NCBI GenBank assembly: GCA_030150485.1
Contig: JASLFZ010000045.1
Coordinates: forward strand, 1 to 10,555
Length of the DNA stretch: 10,555 bases
Direction: 5' to 3'
Origin: Candidatus Saccharimonadales bacterium
GTDB taxonomy: Bacteria; Patescibacteriota; Saccharimonadia; UBA4664; SCTI01
The position numbers were made by a program, and so were the translations under genes. This document shows, in pieces, positions 1-5,745 of this stretch (the first letter of the stretch is position 1; each line of letters begins with the position of its first letter). Below the pieces are notes generated by a model, which searched no databases, was not told the DNA's origin, and saw only the letters and a list, made by a program, of their open reading frames with translations.

Positions 1-1
1 G

Positions 2-1483
2 TGCGACCCGTATCTCAACACCGATGCCGGCACCCTGAACCCCGCCGAGCACGGCGAGGTTTTCGTAACCCAGGATGGCGCCGAAACCGATCTGGACCTC
101 GGCCACTATGAGCGCTTTCTCGATGAAGATCTGACGCGCAAGAGTACTGTCATGAACGGCCAGATCTACACTCAGCTGGTGGCCGACGAGCGCGCCGGCA
201 AGTATCTTGGTAAGACCGTCCAGGTGATTCCGCACGTCACCGACACCATTCAGCAGCGCATCGAGGCGGCTGGTAAAGGCTACGACATTCATATTGTGGA
301 AATCGGCGGCACCGTCGGCGACTACGAAAGCTTGGCTTTTATTGATGCCATCCGCCAGTTCCGCCGCCGCGTTGGCCGCGAGCACGTCGCGAGCGCCATG
401 GTGGTGTATCTACCTTATTTGGAGGCCAGCAAAGAGCTGAAAACCAAACCGGCCCAAAATGCGGTGCGCGATCTCCGCGCCGCCGGTGTTTCGCTCGACG
501 TCATTTTTGCCCGCGCCGACCACCCGGTGGCTGACGGCATTATCAATAAAATGAGCCTGTTCTGCGATCTCGGCAAAGAGGCGATTGTGGCGCTGCCGAC
601 CGCTAAAAGTGTGTATGAGGTGCCGCTAACGCTCGAAGAGTCGGGTATCGCCGATTACATTTGCAAACGGCTGGGCCTGGCCGCCTCGCAGCCGGACATG
701 GCTAGCTGGCGCGAACTTAATACCATCATCGCGAACAAAACCAAGCCGCCGGTGCGCATTGGGGTGGTGGCAAAATATATGGATCACGAGGACACCTATA
801 CCAGCGTCACCGAGGCGATCAAGTCGGCGGCTTGGAAGCATGGCCGCCAGCCGGAGATTGCGTGGGTGGACGCGGAAAAGGTGGAGCAGCGCAACGCCGC
901 CGAGCTGCTCAAGGGGCTGGCGGGCGTGATTGTGCCCGGTGGGTTCGGCTCGCGCGGCGTCGAGGGCAAAATTGCCGCCGCCGCTTACGCCCGCGAAGCC
1001 AAGCTGCCATATCTGGGGCTATGTCTCGGTATGCAGGTGGCCGTGATTGCTGTGGCGCGTGAAGCGCTGAATGACCCTGCCGCCAACACGATGGAGATTG
1101 ACCCTCAGGCCAAGAATTTGGTTATTGCGCTGATGGATGAGCAGCGCCACGTGGTAGATAAGGGCGGCACCATGCGGCTGGGCAACTATCCCTGCAAGCT
1201 GGTGGCCGGCTCCAAGGCCCGCGCCGCTTACGGCGACGCTGAGCTGATCGAGGAGCGCCACCGCCACCGCTATGAGTTCAATAATGAGTACCGCGATCCG
1301 TTGGCCGCCGCCGGCCTCAATGTCGTTGGCACCTCGCCGGACGACAAACTGGTGGAGGTGATTGAGCTGGCCGACCACCCCTTCTTCGTTGCCAGCCAGT
1401 TCCACCCCGAGTTTACCTCGCGGCCAAGTAAACCCAACGCGCTATTCGACGCCTTTATTGCGGCATCGGTCGCTAAAGTATAG
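2..1483 (+). CDS. pyrG: CTP synthase (glutamine hydrolysing), 5'-truncated by window edge
   Basis: Catalyses ATP-dependent amination of UTP to CTP using glutamine, the last step of pyrimidine nucleotide synthesis, in the cytoplasm. The frame is open from base 2 to TAG at 1481-1483, giving 493 residues. The family is usually about 535-550 residues, so roughly the first 50, with the P-loop, lie outside the window. Visible synthetase-domain motifs are CDPYLN at the left edge, ETDLDLGHYERF, MNGQIYTQ and EIGGTVGDYES. The C-terminal class I glutamine amidotransferase domain has PGGFGSRG, the nucleophile elbow GLCLGMQ (Cys codon 1022-1024) and FHPEF carrying the His/Glu of the triad (1400-1411). An ATG at 152 is internal: the reading frame upstream is already conserved CTP synthase sequence. 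The last codons form a small inverted repeat (CGCTA/TAGCG, 1471-1485). No T-rich terminator is seen directly after the stop. Identification is secure. Confidence 0.97.
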   Translation, partial: CDPYLNTDAGTLNPAEHGEVFVTQDGAETDLDLGHYERFLDEDLTRKSTVMNGQIYTQLVADERAGKYLGKTVQVIPHVTDTIQQRIEAAGKGYDIHIVEIGGTVGDYESLAFIDAIRQFRRRVGREHVASAMVVYLPYLEASKELKTKPAQNAVRDLRAAGVSLDVIFARADHPVADGIINKMSLFCDLGKEAIVALPTAKSVYEVPLTLEESGIADYICKRLGLAASQPDMASWRELNTIIANKTKPPVRIGVVAKYMDHEDTYTSVTEAIKSAAWKHGRQPEIAWVDAEKVEQRNAAELLKGLAGVIVPGGFGSRGVEGKIAAAAYAREAKLPYLGLCLGMQVAVIAVAREALNDPAANTMEIDPQAKNLVIALMDEQRHVVDKGGTMRLGNYPCKLVAGSKARAAYGDAELIEERHRHRYEFNNEYRDPLAAAGLNVVGTSPDDKLVEVIELADHPFFVASQFHPEFTSRPSKPNALFDAFIAASVAKV

Positions 1484-1520
1484 CGATCTAGCTGCCAAGT
1501 ACAATGCGCCCATCATTGAG

Positions 1521-1555
1521 GTAAACAAAGTTTACAACCTGTTAACTTTATTTAC
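1521..1555. promoter_or_regulatory. Paired 15-bp palindromic site (copy 1)
   Basis: The first site, GTAAACAAAGTTTAC (1521-1535), is a perfect dyad with a 3-nt centre. The second, at 1541-1555, reads GTAAATAAAGTTAAC on the minus strand. The sites start exactly 20 bp apart, about two helical turns, and are joined by AACCT. The same architecture recurs at 9889-9923 with 27 of 35 positions identical. This looks like an operator for a dimeric regulator binding cooperatively. The regulated gene is unclear here, because no good promoter or coding sequence follows on either side. Confidence 0.6.
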
Positions 1556-1594
1556 TTTGCAGCGGGACGAAACCAAGACCCAGACGCAAAACGC

Positions 1595-1618
1595 CCGCCG
1601 AAGCGGACGCCTCGGCGG
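1595..1618 (-). terminator. Possible terminator of the minus-strand membrane-protein gene
   Basis: CCGCCGA (1595-1601) and TCGGCGG (1612-1618) form a 7-bp GC-rich stem around a 10-nt loop. On the minus strand the stem is followed by GCGTTTTGCG, an interrupted U tract, and it lies about 40 nt past the stop of the gene ending at 1657. The plus side lacks a T run, so termination of pyrG here is less likely. The weak U tract keeps confidence low. Confidence 0.35.
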
Positions 1619-1656
1619 ACTTAATAAAGGGGATCTTAATTGGTGCAAACCGCCGC

Positions 1657-2070
1657 CTAGCTTCTTGAAGAAGCTGCTAGCAGCGCACCTTCACATGCGG
1701 CCGAAAGCGCTGTGGCGGGGAGGGCCGGTTGGACGATGGGTGCGCCTCGCGTTATTTTGACGATAACTTCGCACAATACTGGAGCTTGCGTCGATCCGCC
1801 ATAGTACTTCACAGACCCACCATCTTCATGCACGCTAACCACCTTTAGGCCTGGCAAATCGACCTCCAACAAATGCTTAACTTCTGCATCCTGCCGTGCT
1901 TCCTTCTTATTGGAGTTTTTGAGTATGCCAGTAAAAATTAGCACCATCGTAATGGCCATTGTCAGGATGAACCAGCCAGCGAGAGCTGGGTCAGAAGTAT
2001 GCAGGAATGCTATAAAAAGCATAATGCAAATTATCCCCAGTACGATCGCGGCTATAATGAAGCCGTTCAT
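1657..2070 (-). CDS. Small two-helix membrane protein, unknown function
   Basis: I do not recognise this 137-residue protein. Two strongly hydrophobic segments (about residues 4-23 and 32-50) are separated by a short loop. A basic stretch (KNSNKKEAR) follows, then a soluble domain of about 85 residues containing DLPGLKVVSVHEDGG and CEVIVKI, probably beta-rich. The C-terminus is Ala/Pro-rich and encoded by more GC-rich DNA. A GTG at 2079 extends the frame by three codons, but AAGGAA lies 9 nt upstream of the ATG at 2070 and directly against the GTG, so I chose the ATG. It has its own likely promoter after rpmA. The first two thirds are visibly more AT-rich than the neighbours, which fits a fast-evolving or acquired gene. 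The AGCTTCTTGAAGAAGCT palindrome at 1659-1675 overlaps the stop codon. Coding status is likely; function is unknown. Confidence 0.7.
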   Translation of the reverse strand: MNGFIIAAIVLGIICIMLFIAFLHTSDPALAGWFILTMAITMVLIFTGILKNSNKKEARQDAEVKHLLEVDLPGLKVVSVHEDGGSVKYYGGSTQAPVLCEVIVKITRGAPIVQPALPATALSAACEGALLAASSRS

Positions 2071-2103
2071 TACTATCACTTCCTTTGGGTAAAGGGAAAG
2101 ATC

Positions 2104-2138
2104 ATTATATTAGTACAGCAATTACGAGGCTAAGTCAA
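2104..2138 (-). promoter_or_regulatory. Promoter for the small membrane-protein gene
   Basis: On the minus strand a perfect TATAAT (2104-2109) lies about 34 nt upstream of the ATG at 2070. TTGACT (2133-2138) is 23 bp further upstream, too far for a normal pair. A weaker TACTAA at the correct 17-bp spacing from TTGACT overlaps the region. The AAGGAA ribosome binding site lies between promoter and start. This suggests the gene is at least partly independent of rpmA. Confidence 0.5.
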
Positions 2139-2146
2139 AAAGAGGA

Positions 2147-2422
2147 TTAGTCGACGACGCTAACAAATGTGCGGCGGACTTTTTGCCCGGTAAACTTGGT
2201 CACGAAGCGTTGGCTAAAAGCGACCTGGCCGCTGCGCATAGCGTAGATGGTCTGGTCTTTGCCAACGGCTGCGCCGACGCCCGGCTCCATGCGAGTGCCG
2301 CGCTGGCGCACGATGATACCACCGGTCTTCACCAGCTCACCACCAAACAGCTTGACGCCTAAGCGCCGACCAGCTGAATCATGAACATTTTTGACCGAAC
2401 CGCCGGCCTTTGTATGCGACAT
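2147..2422 (-). CDS. rpmA: Large ribosomal subunit protein bL27
   Basis: Structural protein of the 50S subunit whose N-terminal tail reaches toward the peptidyl transferase centre and supports tRNA placement. The 91-residue product begins MSHTKAGGSVKN and contains RLGVKLFGGE and GIIVRQRGTRMEPG, the conserved L27 signature. The length is normal. There is no N-terminal extension of the kind cleaved by Prp in Firmicutes, so the mature basic tail is exposed directly. The ATG at 2420-2422 directly abuts the TAA of the upstream methyltransferase gene. GAGGAAG about 7 nt before the start serves as the ribosome binding site inside that gene, so translation is probably coupled. rplU (bL21), the usual partner, is not adjacent. 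No good terminator follows the stop. Confidence 0.96.
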   Translation of the reverse strand: MSHTKAGGSVKNVHDSAGRRLGVKLFGGELVKTGGIIVRQRGTRMEPGVGAAVGKDQTIYAMRSGQVAFSQRFVTKFTGQKVRRTFVSVVD

Positions 2423-3547
2423 TTACGACTTCCTCATTATGAGCAACTGCCGCCCAACCACTTGCTGGGGGCGCCGATAGACCAGTTTGCGGCTATCAAC
2501 AGTTGCGAAACTTTTCAAAGTATAGCCTAAATCAGGTAGGCGGTCAATGATTTCGGTGGTGCGCCAGCCAGCGGCGGTACGCCAAACGGGGGCGGTCATG
2601 GTGACCTCCGCACTAGCAGGCAGTTGAGCCGCCCAGTGGCGCAAGCTGGCGGTATATAAATCGAGCAGCTCGGCTTGCAGTCTGGCCACCTCCGGCTCGG
2701 TTGGCTGCCGGGAAAGATGCGGTCCCAGGTAGCCCTCGCTCACAATTGCAAGGGGTGGGGAGGGGAGCTGCACCGAGGTCGCGTCCGCCAAGCTCGCCTC
2801 GGCGGGCGGCAGCTCGGGCATGCGCTCGCGCAACCAAGCTACGTTTTCGGTACTGGAGGCCACCATCTCCGCGTTAATGTCTGAGCCTGCCGCCGCGCGA
2901 CCGAGCAGCAGTGCCTCCTGCAACACCACACCGGTGCCGCAAAATGGATCATAGATAGCCGACACTGAGGTAGTATTTATCATGATCTGGGTTAGCTTCG
3001 GTGGCAGCATGCCAATCTTGGCGCTGCGGCTGGGGCGCGCGTAGTCCCGGGCGGCGTATGCATCGATATCCTGCACTTGCTCGGTTATCGCTACCACCAT
3101 CTGCTGCTTAGCGGTAACAACCAAAAGTTCGAAGCCGCCTCGGGTCAGGCCATTAAATTTGACCTGGGCCGCGGTCAGCGCGGTACTTGGGTGCGGCGCC
3201 ACAAACCGCACCGAGCCGCGCCCGCGCAGCCGCTTTTTGAGGGTTAGGCCCACCGCGGTCACAAACTTGGGGGAAATCGACGAGCCGTAATAGCTCAAAC
3301 CAAAGGTGGTTTTGCCCTCGCGCACCGGCAACTCATCTGGTGTGATCGGGGTTTCGTTCAAGTCGCGCACCGGGCCGTGGTAGAGTACGCGCCCAATCTT
3401 AATAGTGCCGCCCAAGCGGTTGATATCGAGGGGCGTGTCGAAACCGGCGGCTGGCGTGCCAAAACGCTGCACCTCCGCTCCCAGTAGAGATTCGAGCTCT
3501 ACTAAGCCAAACTCTGGCTGTCGCCCCAAAATTGCGATATACTTCAT
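2423..3547 (-). CDS. TRM11-like RNA (guanine-N2) methyltransferase family protein
   Basis: Probable S-adenosylmethionine-dependent RNA methyltransferase, most likely acting on tRNA or rRNA guanine by analogy with archaeal Trm-G10/TRM11 relatives. The 374-residue protein has an N-terminal THUMP-like region (about 1-160), then RDYARPSR (168-175) and GMLPPKL (179-185), which are typical of this family just before the catalytic domain. The Rossmann methyltransferase domain carries motif I DPFCGTG (200-206) and the acidic motif II region GSDIN. Motif IV, usually D/N-P-P-Y, is replaced by SEGYLGP (270-276), so target chemistry is uncertain. It is the first gene of a minus-strand pair with rpmA, which fits a role in translation. 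The ATG at 3547 lacks a good Shine-Dalgarno and follows a -10-like hexamer by only 6 nt, suggesting a leaderless message. The family call is good; the substrate is inferred. Confidence 0.8.
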   Translation of the reverse strand: MKYIAILGRQPEFGLVELESLLGAEVQRFGTPAAGFDTPLDINRLGGTIKIGRVLYHGPVRDLNETPITPDELPVREGKTTFGLSYYGSSISPKFVTAVGLTLKKRLRGRGSVRFVAPHPSTALTAAQVKFNGLTRGGFELLVVTAKQQMVVAITEQVQDIDAYAARDYARPSRSAKIGMLPPKLTQIMINTTSVSAIYDPFCGTGVVLQEALLLGRAAAGSDINAEMVASSTENVAWLRERMPELPPAEASLADATSVQLPSPPLAIVSEGYLGPHLSRQPTEPEVARLQAELLDLYTASLRHWAAQLPASAEVTMTAPVWRTAAGWRTTEIIDRLPDLGYTLKSFATVDSRKLVYRRPQQVVGRQLLIMRKS

Positions 3548-3553
3548 GAACCT

Positions 3554-3559
3554 ATTGTA
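3554..3559 (-). promoter_or_regulatory. -10 element of the TRM11-like gene, probably leaderless
   Basis: On the minus strand TACAAT (3554-3559, overlapping TATACA) ends exactly 6 nt before the ATG, so transcription should begin at or beside the start codon. No convincing -35 hexamer is seen. The same spacing recurs before xseA and recO. Confidence 0.45.
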
Positions 3560-3574
3560 TAGGAAGCTAACAGA

Positions 3575-3603
3575 TTGACATATCGGTTATGCTAACTTAT
3601 GCT
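3575..3603 (+). promoter_or_regulatory. Sigma70-type promoter for the ORFan gene at 3689
   Basis: A consensus TTGACA (3575-3580) is followed after exactly 17 bp by TATGCT (3598-3603). This is the best -35/-10 pair in the window. It diverges from the methyltransferase gene and predicts a start near 3610, giving a leader of about 80 nt before the GTG start at 3689. Confidence 0.6.
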
Positions 3604-3688
3604 TCGGGTGTAGGGTGAGCCCAGCAGCTTGATAACTCAACCAAGCCAGCCGAGCTCGTTTTTTTGTCCTCCGACGAAGGGAACTACT

Positions 3689-4189
3689 GTGGGTACTGCT
3701 GTAACGCCTCAACGGTCACGCAGGCGCGCCGTCCATCAGGTCGCATCATGGCTGCGCAGCCATGGGCATAAGGACGTAGAGGTTCTCGAGCGCAAGGTCA
3801 CTCTGGAGCTGCCGCAGGGTCGCACGCGAGATGTTCAGTTCAACCTCTTCCTGCCTCGGGAGTCGTCATATGTCCTCGTGACGCCATTTTGCCACAACGA
3901 CCGCTCAAAAGAGGCGCGTAGGTTGCGGAACGAGCTCGCTAGGACGAGGGCGTACGCTTGTAGTCAAGGCGTCAAGTGCTTCTATGTCGAGGGGTCTTTG
4001 CTCGAAGGCCTCATGGAAGGCAAGGGCTCAGCCAAGAACAAGATGCTCGATCTGCTGCACGACAGGAAGGTAACCGCTGGGCGAGAAAGTACTTCAAGGC
4101 AGCCAGTTTCTGCCTCCCGGGCGGGGCGACGGTCGAGGCGCTATCGCCATACGCCTCAGCTGCGACGACCGGCGCTGCACACCGCATAG
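3689..4189 (+). CDS. Unrecognised 166-residue protein (ORFan candidate)
   Basis: I do not recognise this protein. The frame is open from a TTG at 3629, but GTG at 3689 has a good Shine-Dalgarno (GAAGGG, 3675-3680) and a consensus promoter upstream, so I chose it. The product begins with a basic stretch (PQRSRRRAVHQ). It then has a compact alpha/beta-looking core, including VEVLERKVTLELPQG, VQFNLFLPRES, YVLVTPFCHNDRSKEARRLR and GVKCFYVEG, and ends in a low-quality Arg/Ser-rich tail. It has no membrane segment or signal peptide. Arginine codons are unlike the neighbours: about seven AGG plus several CGA, where flanking genes use almost only CGC, CGT and CGG, which suggests horizontal acquisition. 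After about 4063 the alternative frame +1 reads more like protein (NRWARKYFKAASFCLPGG), so a frameshift near the C-terminus is possible. A nuclease-like fold is conceivable but unsupported. Confidence 0.6.
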   Translation: MGTAVTPQRSRRRAVHQVASWLRSHGHKDVEVLERKVTLELPQGRTRDVQFNLFLPRESSYVLVTPFCHNDRSKEARRLRNELARTRAYACSQGVKCFYVEGSLLEGLMEGKGSAKNKMLDLLHDRKVTAGRESTSRQPVSASRAGRRSRRYRHTPQLRRPALHTA

Positions 4190-4205
4190 CTGCAAGTTTT
4201 GTTGG

Positions 4206-4233
4206 GCTGCCCCGGGCTTCGGCCCGGGGCAGC
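4206..4233. terminator. 12-bp stem with TTCG loop between the ORFan and xseA
   Basis: GCTGCCCCGGGC (4206-4217) and GCCCGGGGCAGC (4222-4233) pair perfectly over 12 bp around a TTCG tetraloop. It lies just after the ORFan stop and before the xseA promoter, where a terminator is expected. Neither strand has a T run directly after the stem, so intrinsic termination would be atypical. It may act as an RNA 3'-end stabiliser or insulator. Confidence 0.5.
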
Positions 4234-4259
4234 ATCAGCCGCCATTATCAATTTAGCCG

Positions 4260-4265
4260 TATACT
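4260..4265 (+). promoter_or_regulatory. -10 element of xseA, probably leaderless
   Basis: TATACT ends 6 nt before the xseA ATG (gap AGAACC), which places the expected transcription start at or beside the start codon. There is no Shine-Dalgarno and no clear -35. The arrangement matches the TRM11-like gene and recO. Confidence 0.5.
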
Positions 4266-4271
4266 AGAACC

Positions 4272-5480
4272 ATGCAGCCCCCCAGTGACCAAGCCATTGG
4301 CGTCAAAGCCTTTTTAGATATTCTTAATGAAACCCTAACCTTTGCCTTTCCGGCCGTAACGGTAGAAGGGGAGGTGTCGAGCTTCAAGGTTAACCAAGGC
4401 AAGTGGGTCTTTTTCGACCTCAAAGACGAGGACGCCACGCTGCCCTGCTTTATGCCGGTTTACCAGCTCAAGGTGCCGCTGGAAGATGGCATGAAGGTGC
4501 GGGTGAGCGGCGTGCCCAAGGTGACGAAGTGGGGTAAGTTCAGCCTGACAGTGCGCAGCGTTACTCTGGCCGGCGAGGGCGAGCTCAAGCGGGCCTTTGA
4601 GCTGCTGAAGGCTAAGCTCGGTGCCGAAGGGCTGTTTGCCGACGAGCGCAAACGGCCGTTGCCGCAGTTTCCTCAGACGATCGGTTTGGTGACCTCTGGC
4701 CAGTCGGCGGCCTATGCTGATTTCATGAAAATTATTGGCGGTCGGTGGGGCGGTCTGACCATCCAGCTGGCCGACGTGCAGGTTCAGGGAGTGGCCGCGC
4801 CCGATCAAATCATCGGCGCCATCAACTACTTTAATACTATGGCTGCACCGCCCGACGTGCTGGTGGTGATTCGTGGTGGCGGTAGTCTCGAAGATCTGCA
4901 AGCCTTTAATACGGAAGCGGTGGCCCGAGCCATCGCGGCCAGCCGCGTGCCAACGCTGGTGGGCGTTGGCCACGAGGTGGACGTCGGCCTGGCCGATTTT
5001 GCGAGCGACCGCCGCGCCGCCACCCCCACCGATGCTGCGCGCATTGTGGTGCCGGATCGCGATCAGATGATGGGGGAGGTGGCCCAGCGCCAGCGCCAGC
5101 TCGCGAGCAGTATGCGGCATCAGCTAGCTAGCTATCAGCAGGCCATCATCCATCAAATGACGGTACTGGAGCGCTTTGTGCGGCTGCCGCGACAGCGCCT
5201 GGAAACGCTTGAGGTGCGCCTGCTCGTCACCCAGCGCCAAACGCTCATCACTCAGCGCCAAAAGCTGCTGGCCTTAACGCGGCTGCTGGGTAGTTTTGAC
5301 CCTGCGGCCACCCTTAAGCGCGGCTATGCGATTGCGCGCCACGAGGGTAGCGTAGTTACCGCTGCCAACCAGGTTTCAGCCGGAAGTGCGCTCATGATAC
5401 AATTGGCCGCAGGATCGGTCCAGACGACCGTAGGGGAGACCCCTAAAACTACTACCAAGCAGGACACTAAGCATGAGTGA
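4272..5480 (+). CDS. xseA: Exodeoxyribonuclease VII large subunit
   Basis: Catalytic subunit of exonuclease VII, which degrades single-stranded DNA from both ends and works with several XseB subunits in repair. The 402-residue protein has an N-terminal OB-fold (VEGEVSSFKVNQGKWVFFDLKD, split here as VEGEVSSF and KWVFFDLKD). The catalytic core carries RGGGSLEDLQAFN (from Arg201) and VGVGHEVDVGLADF with His234, followed by DRRAATPTDAA. A coiled-coil region rich in RQR/QRQ repeats follows, then DPAATLKRGYAIA near residue 343. It is shorter than the roughly 450 residues of E. coli XseA, mainly in the helical part. The usual RRxP segment after the Rossmann start is replaced by GRWGG. The stop TGA overlaps xseB by 8 nt (ATGAGTGA), so translation is coupled. 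No Shine-Dalgarno precedes the ATG. Confidence 0.95.
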   Translation: MQPPSDQAIGVKAFLDILNETLTFAFPAVTVEGEVSSFKVNQGKWVFFDLKDEDATLPCFMPVYQLKVPLEDGMKVRVSGVPKVTKWGKFSLTVRSVTLAGEGELKRAFELLKAKLGAEGLFADERKRPLPQFPQTIGLVTSGQSAAYADFMKIIGGRWGGLTIQLADVQVQGVAAPDQIIGAINYFNTMAAPPDVLVVIRGGGSLEDLQAFNTEAVARAIAASRVPTLVGVGHEVDVGLADFASDRRAATPTDAARIVVPDRDQMMGEVAQRQRQLASSMRHQLASYQQAIIHQMTVLERFVRLPRQRLETLEVRLLVTQRQTLITQRQKLLALTRLLGSFDPAATLKRGYAIARHEGSVVTAANQVSAGSALMIQLAAGSVQTTVGETPKTTTKQDTKHE

Positions 5481-5745
5481 TAAGCCAGATTTTAGCGCCA
5501 AACTTCAAGAACTCGAAGCCATCACCACTTGGTTTGAGTCCGACGAGGTGGATTTGAACGCCGCCCTGGCCAAGTTTGAGCGCGGCATGGAGCTGGCCAA
5601 CGAGCTCAAGCGTGAGCTGGGCCAGATAGAGAACCGCGTCGAAAAGATCAAGGCTAAGTTCGATGCGCCGACGGCGAGCAGTGGATCCATCGAGCCACTC
5701 CCCGCCGGCGACACTCCCGCCGCGGACGAGCCTACCCTGTTCTAA
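5473..5745 (+). CDS. xseB: Exodeoxyribonuclease VII small subunit
   Basis: Small helical subunit that wraps the XseA helical extension and regulates exonuclease VII activity. The 90-residue product has the family core FSAKLQELEAITTWFE, then DLNAALAKFERGMELANEL and QIENRVEKIKAKF, two helices forming a hairpin. An acidic, Pro/Ala-rich tail ending DEPTLF follows, a common type of C-terminus in this family. The length is within the normal 70-90 range. The ATG overlaps the last 8 nt of xseA. The TAA shares its final A with the ATG of the next gene (TAATG), so three genes are translationally linked. Confidence 0.95.
   Translation: MSDKPDFSAKLQELEAITTWFESDEVDLNAALAKFERGMELANELKRELGQIENRVEKIKAKFDAPTASSGSIEPLPAGDTPAADEPTLF

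Larger units (their letters stand above)
1484..1656. other. Intergenic region between pyrG and a convergent membrane-protein gene
   Basis: This 173-nt stretch separates the end of pyrG (+) from the end of the minus-strand membrane-protein gene. I see no convincing coding sequence: the plus frame that stays open through it reads like non-coding translation and begins inside pyrG. It holds the paired palindromic site at 1521-1555 and a GC-rich hairpin at 1595-1618, both listed separately. AAAGGGGATC at about 1627 resembles a Shine-Dalgarno, but the following frame closes after a few codons. Confidence 0.6.

Noticed and set aside
152..154. ATG at 152 as the pyrG start
   Set aside because: The same frame is open to the left edge and encodes conserved CTP synthase sequence there (CDPYLN, ETDLDLGHYERF), so the gene begins outside the window.
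1521..1555. BirA (biotin repressor) box
   Set aside because: GTTTACAA resembles a BirA half-site, but the inward-facing partner at about 15-bp spacing is missing. The actual dyads have 3-nt centres.
1362..1760. Plus-strand open frame across the pyrG end and intergenic region
   Set aside because: It starts inside pyrG in another frame, its translation is compositionally odd, and it overlaps the more convincing minus-strand gene.
3629..3631. TTG as the ORFan start
   Set aside because: It lacks a well-spaced Shine-Dalgarno, whereas GTG at 3689 has GAAGGG at 8 nt. The extra 20 residues look non-coding.
4335..5120. Long minus-strand open frame (261 codons) inside xseA
   Set aside because: It lies antisense to a well-conserved xseA, and its translation is His/Ala/Gly-rich with no family features, as expected of the reverse of GC-rich coding DNA.
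5225..5275. Direct repeat CAGCGCCAAA in xseA
   Set aside because: It encodes a TQRQ-type repetition within the coiled-coil part of XseA and is explained by protein structure.
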